Assembly: GCA_900766325.1 (NCBI GenBank)
Contig: CAAFVA010000051.1
Span: forward strand, 1-6,876
Length of the DNA stretch: 6,876 nucleotides
Direction of reading: 5' to 3'
Source: Bacilli bacterium
GTDB taxonomy: Bacteria > Bacillota_I > Bacilli_A > RF39 > UBA660
This document shows positions 5,286 through 6,876 of this stretch, piece after piece. The position numbers were made by a program, and so were the translations under genes. The notes beneath the pieces are model-generated. The model had not been told where the DNA came from and did no database searches. It was given only the letters and a program-made list of their open reading frames with translations. The stretch's first letter is position 1; each line of letters starts with the position of its first letter.

Positions 5286-6191
5286 GTGAAAAAAATCGTT
5301 GAATTTATAAAAAGGCAAAAAATTGGAGCCATAAAGGAAAACGTTAGTATGAAAAACCATACAACTTATAAAGTTGGTGGGGTAGCAAGAATAATGGTGC
5401 ATCCTAAAAGCGTTAATAAACTTATTTTGTTAATTAAGAAATTAAATGACGAAAAAGTAAAATACAAGGTTTTGGGATATGGTTCTAATTTGATTTTTAG
5501 TGATGATGATTATAACGGGGTGATAATAAAATTAGATTTGCTTAATAAGGTAAAGATAAAAGATACTATAATAACAGCGGAAGCAGGTGCGAGTTTAGTT
5601 AAACTATCTTACAAAGCTTTAAAAGAGGGGCTTACTGGATTAGAATTCGCAAGTGGTATTCCAGGGACCGTTGGGGGTGCGGTTTTTATGAATGCTGGGG
5701 CTTATAAATCTGATATGGGCTACATTGTATCTGAGGTAAAGGTTTTAACTCCAGATCTTAAAATTAAAACGCTTTATAACAAAGATTTAAACTATAGATA
5801 CCGAAATTCTTTTTTAAAGGAAAATCCTAAATACATTTGCTTGCAGGCTAAAATCGTATTAAGACATGGTGATAGAAAACTGATTAAGGAATTAATGGAA
5901 ACAAGACGTCAAAAAAGACTTCTTACCCAACCATTGGAATATCCTTCCGCGGGATCGGTTTTTAGAAATCCTGAGGATGATTTTGCTGGCAGGTTAATTG
6001 AGGATTGTAATCTTAAAGGGTACAAAATTGGTGGTGCTAAGGTGAGCTGTAAACACGCTAATTTTATAATTAACGAAGCTAATGCTACGGCCAAAGACAT
6101 TAAAGATTTAATAACTTACGTTCATGATAAGGTAAAAAAAGAAACGGGTGTTGATTTAAAAATAGAACAAGAATTCGTCAACTGGGAGTAG
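5286..6191 (+). CDS. murB: UDP-N-acetylenolpyruvoylglucosamine reductase MurB (type II)
   Basis: MurB is a cytoplasmic FAD enzyme that reduces UDP-GlcNAc-enolpyruvate to UDP-MurNAc with NADPH. Its 301 residues are the usual length for type II. The FAD domain carries TYKVGG (27-32), the GYGSNL motif (64-69) and SGIPGTVGGAVFMNAGAY (123-140). In the substrate domain are YRYRNS (170-175, with the active-site arginine, probably Arg173), and AGSVFRNP (222-229), whose Ser224 should be the proton-donating serine. The C-terminal VDLKIEQEFVNW places Glu294 at the position of the catalytic glutamate. It starts with GTG two bases after the murG stop and ends three bases before ftsQ, so the three are almost certainly one transcript. 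All expected catalytic positions are present. Confidence 0.96.
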   Translation: MKKIVEFIKRQKIGAIKENVSMKNHTTYKVGGVARIMVHPKSVNKLILLIKKLNDEKVKYKVLGYGSNLIFSDDDYNGVIIKLDLLNKVKIKDTIITAEAGASLVKLSYKALKEGLTGLEFASGIPGTVGGAVFMNAGAYKSDMGYIVSEVKVLTPDLKIKTLYNKDLNYRYRNSFLKENPKYICLQAKIVLRHGDRKLIKELMETRRQKRLLTQPLEYPSAGSVFRNPEDDFAGRLIEDCNLKGYKIGGAKVSCKHANFIINEANATAKDIKDLITYVHDKVKKETGVDLKIEQEFVNWE

Positions 6192-6194
6192 AAA

Positions 6195-6863
6195 ATGAAA
6201 AAGCAAAAGAAAAAAAGGAAACTAAAAATAAGAAGATTATTTTTGTTATTACTGTTTTTTTCAGTAATTTCTTTTGCGTTGATTAAATTATCAGATGTTA
6301 GAATAAGAAGTATTATAATAAAAGGTAATAATATTTTGTCTGATCAAGAAATCATTGAAACGGCTGACTTAGAAGATTATCCGTCATTTTTTAAGACGTT
6401 ATCTTATACGGTTAAGAAAAAGTTGCTTGAAAATAAGTACGTACAAGACGTAGACGTATCTAAGGGAATTTTAAGTATTAAAATAACCGTTACCGAAAAA
6501 AAAGTGTTATATATAGATTCAAAAACTAATGAAAAAGTAACCCTTAACGGAAAAATAGCTGACGAAAAAATTGTTTGTGTTCCTTACTTAACGGGTGAGT
6601 TACCAGAAGAAAAAACTGATGAGTTTAATAAAGCGGTAAATAAAATAGATAGTGATATTTTATGCCAAATGTCTGAAATAAGGTATGATCCTAACGAAAT
6701 AGATGCCGATCGCTACTACGTTTACATGAGTGATGGTAATAGTGTTTATTTAACGGTTAATAAATTTGATAAGTTAAATGAGTATAACACCATCCTGGAA
6801 AACATTGGTAAACAAAATGGTACTTTATATTTAGACTACGGGGATTATTTCGAAGCGAAATGA
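6195..6863 (+). CDS. ftsQ: cell division protein FtsQ/DivIB
   Basis: A 222-residue bitopic protein, shorter than B. subtilis DivIB (about 263). A very basic cytoplasmic tail (1-14, mostly K/R) leads to one membrane helix (~15-32, LFLLLLFFSVISFALIKL). The extracytoplasmic POTRA domain begins with VRIRSIIIKGNNILSDQEII (~35-54) and runs to ~105. A beta domain follows and ends in GTLYLDYGDYFEAK. FtsQ/DivIB scaffolds the divisome with FtsL and DivIC and controls septal wall synthesis. The GGGAG at 6184-6188 is 6 bases before the ATG and overlaps the end of murB. Having murG, murB and ftsQ together matches the division and cell wall cluster of Bacilli. The symbol divIB would be equally valid. The sequence is diverged, as usual for this family, so the call rests on topology, the POTRA pattern, size and context. 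Confidence 0.9.
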   Translation: MKKQKKKRKLKIRRLFLLLLFFSVISFALIKLSDVRIRSIIIKGNNILSDQEIIETADLEDYPSFFKTLSYTVKKKLLENKYVQDVDVSKGILSIKITVTEKKVLYIDSKTNEKVTLNGKIADEKIVCVPYLTGELPEEKTDEFNKAVNKIDSDILCQMSEIRYDPNEIDADRYYVYMSDGNSVYLTVNKFDKLNEYNTILENIGKQNGTLYLDYGDYFEAK

Positions 6864-6872
6864 TCTTTTTTA
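6843..6872 (+). terminator. intrinsic terminator overlapping the ftsQ stop codon
   Basis: GATTATTTCG (6843-6852) pairs with CGAAATGATC (6856-6865), a 10-bp stem with one G.U pair and a 3-base loop (AAG), followed by six T (6866-6871). The hairpin contains the last codons and the TGA stop (6861-6863) of ftsQ. It would end the murG-murB-ftsQ transcript. The stem is AT-rich and lies in a window-edge region, so downstream context is unseen. Confidence 0.7.
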
Positions 6873-6876
6873 TTAA

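Noticed and set aside
5909..6100. Minus-strand ORF of 63 codons inside murB
   Set aside because: Shadow of the conserved SVFRNP substrate region of MurB.

Overview
The window is strongly AT-rich (about 30% GC by eye), and every gene is on the + strand with short or no gaps between neighbours. It uses the standard genetic code: TGA ends ftsQ and Trp is TGG. Type II MurB, a FtsQ/DivIB with one membrane segment, the order murG-murB-ftsQ, and a YfhO/GtcA/CsbB-type glycosylation set all point to a low-GC Gram-positive of the Bacillota, probably a reduced-genome Bacilli or Erysipelotrichia-like lineage. The phylum is well supported; the finer placement is inference.

Left part (3-3679): a two-gene envelope glycosylation unit. 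The first gene is cut by the left edge. It encodes a YfhO-type GT-C membrane glycosyltransferase fused at its C-terminus to a complete GtrA/GtcA-like flippase domain. It overlaps by one base a DPM1/CsbB-type GT2 that would make the undecaprenyl-phosphate-sugar. Together the two ORFs carry all three activities of the CsbB-GtcA-YfhO pathway: make the lipid-linked sugar, flip it, and transfer it outside the cell to a polymer such as lipoteichoic acid.

Middle (3680-4200): 521 bp without a protein gene, but not empty. A strong sigma-A-type promoter (TTGACA, 16 bp, TGtTACAAT) at 3763-3790 and an intrinsic terminator at 4061-4095 frame a roughly 300-nt RNA that folds by hand into about eleven hairpins. 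Several long-range pairings are possible, including a perfect 7-bp match between a 7-nt hairpin loop and the terminator loop. It does not match the landmarks I know of tmRNA, RNase P RNA, SRP RNA, T-box leaders or common riboswitches. It is the best candidate here for something undescribed.

Right part (4201-6863): a compact peptidoglycan/division operon, murG-murB-ftsQ, with gaps of 2 and 3 bases. It has its own extended -10 promoter just upstream of murG and ends in an intrinsic terminator whose hairpin overlaps the ftsQ stop codon. MurG completes lipid II, MurB makes UDP-MurNAc, and FtsQ/DivIB is a divisome scaffold. The whole window is therefore about the cell envelope, with an orphan structured RNA between the two operons.
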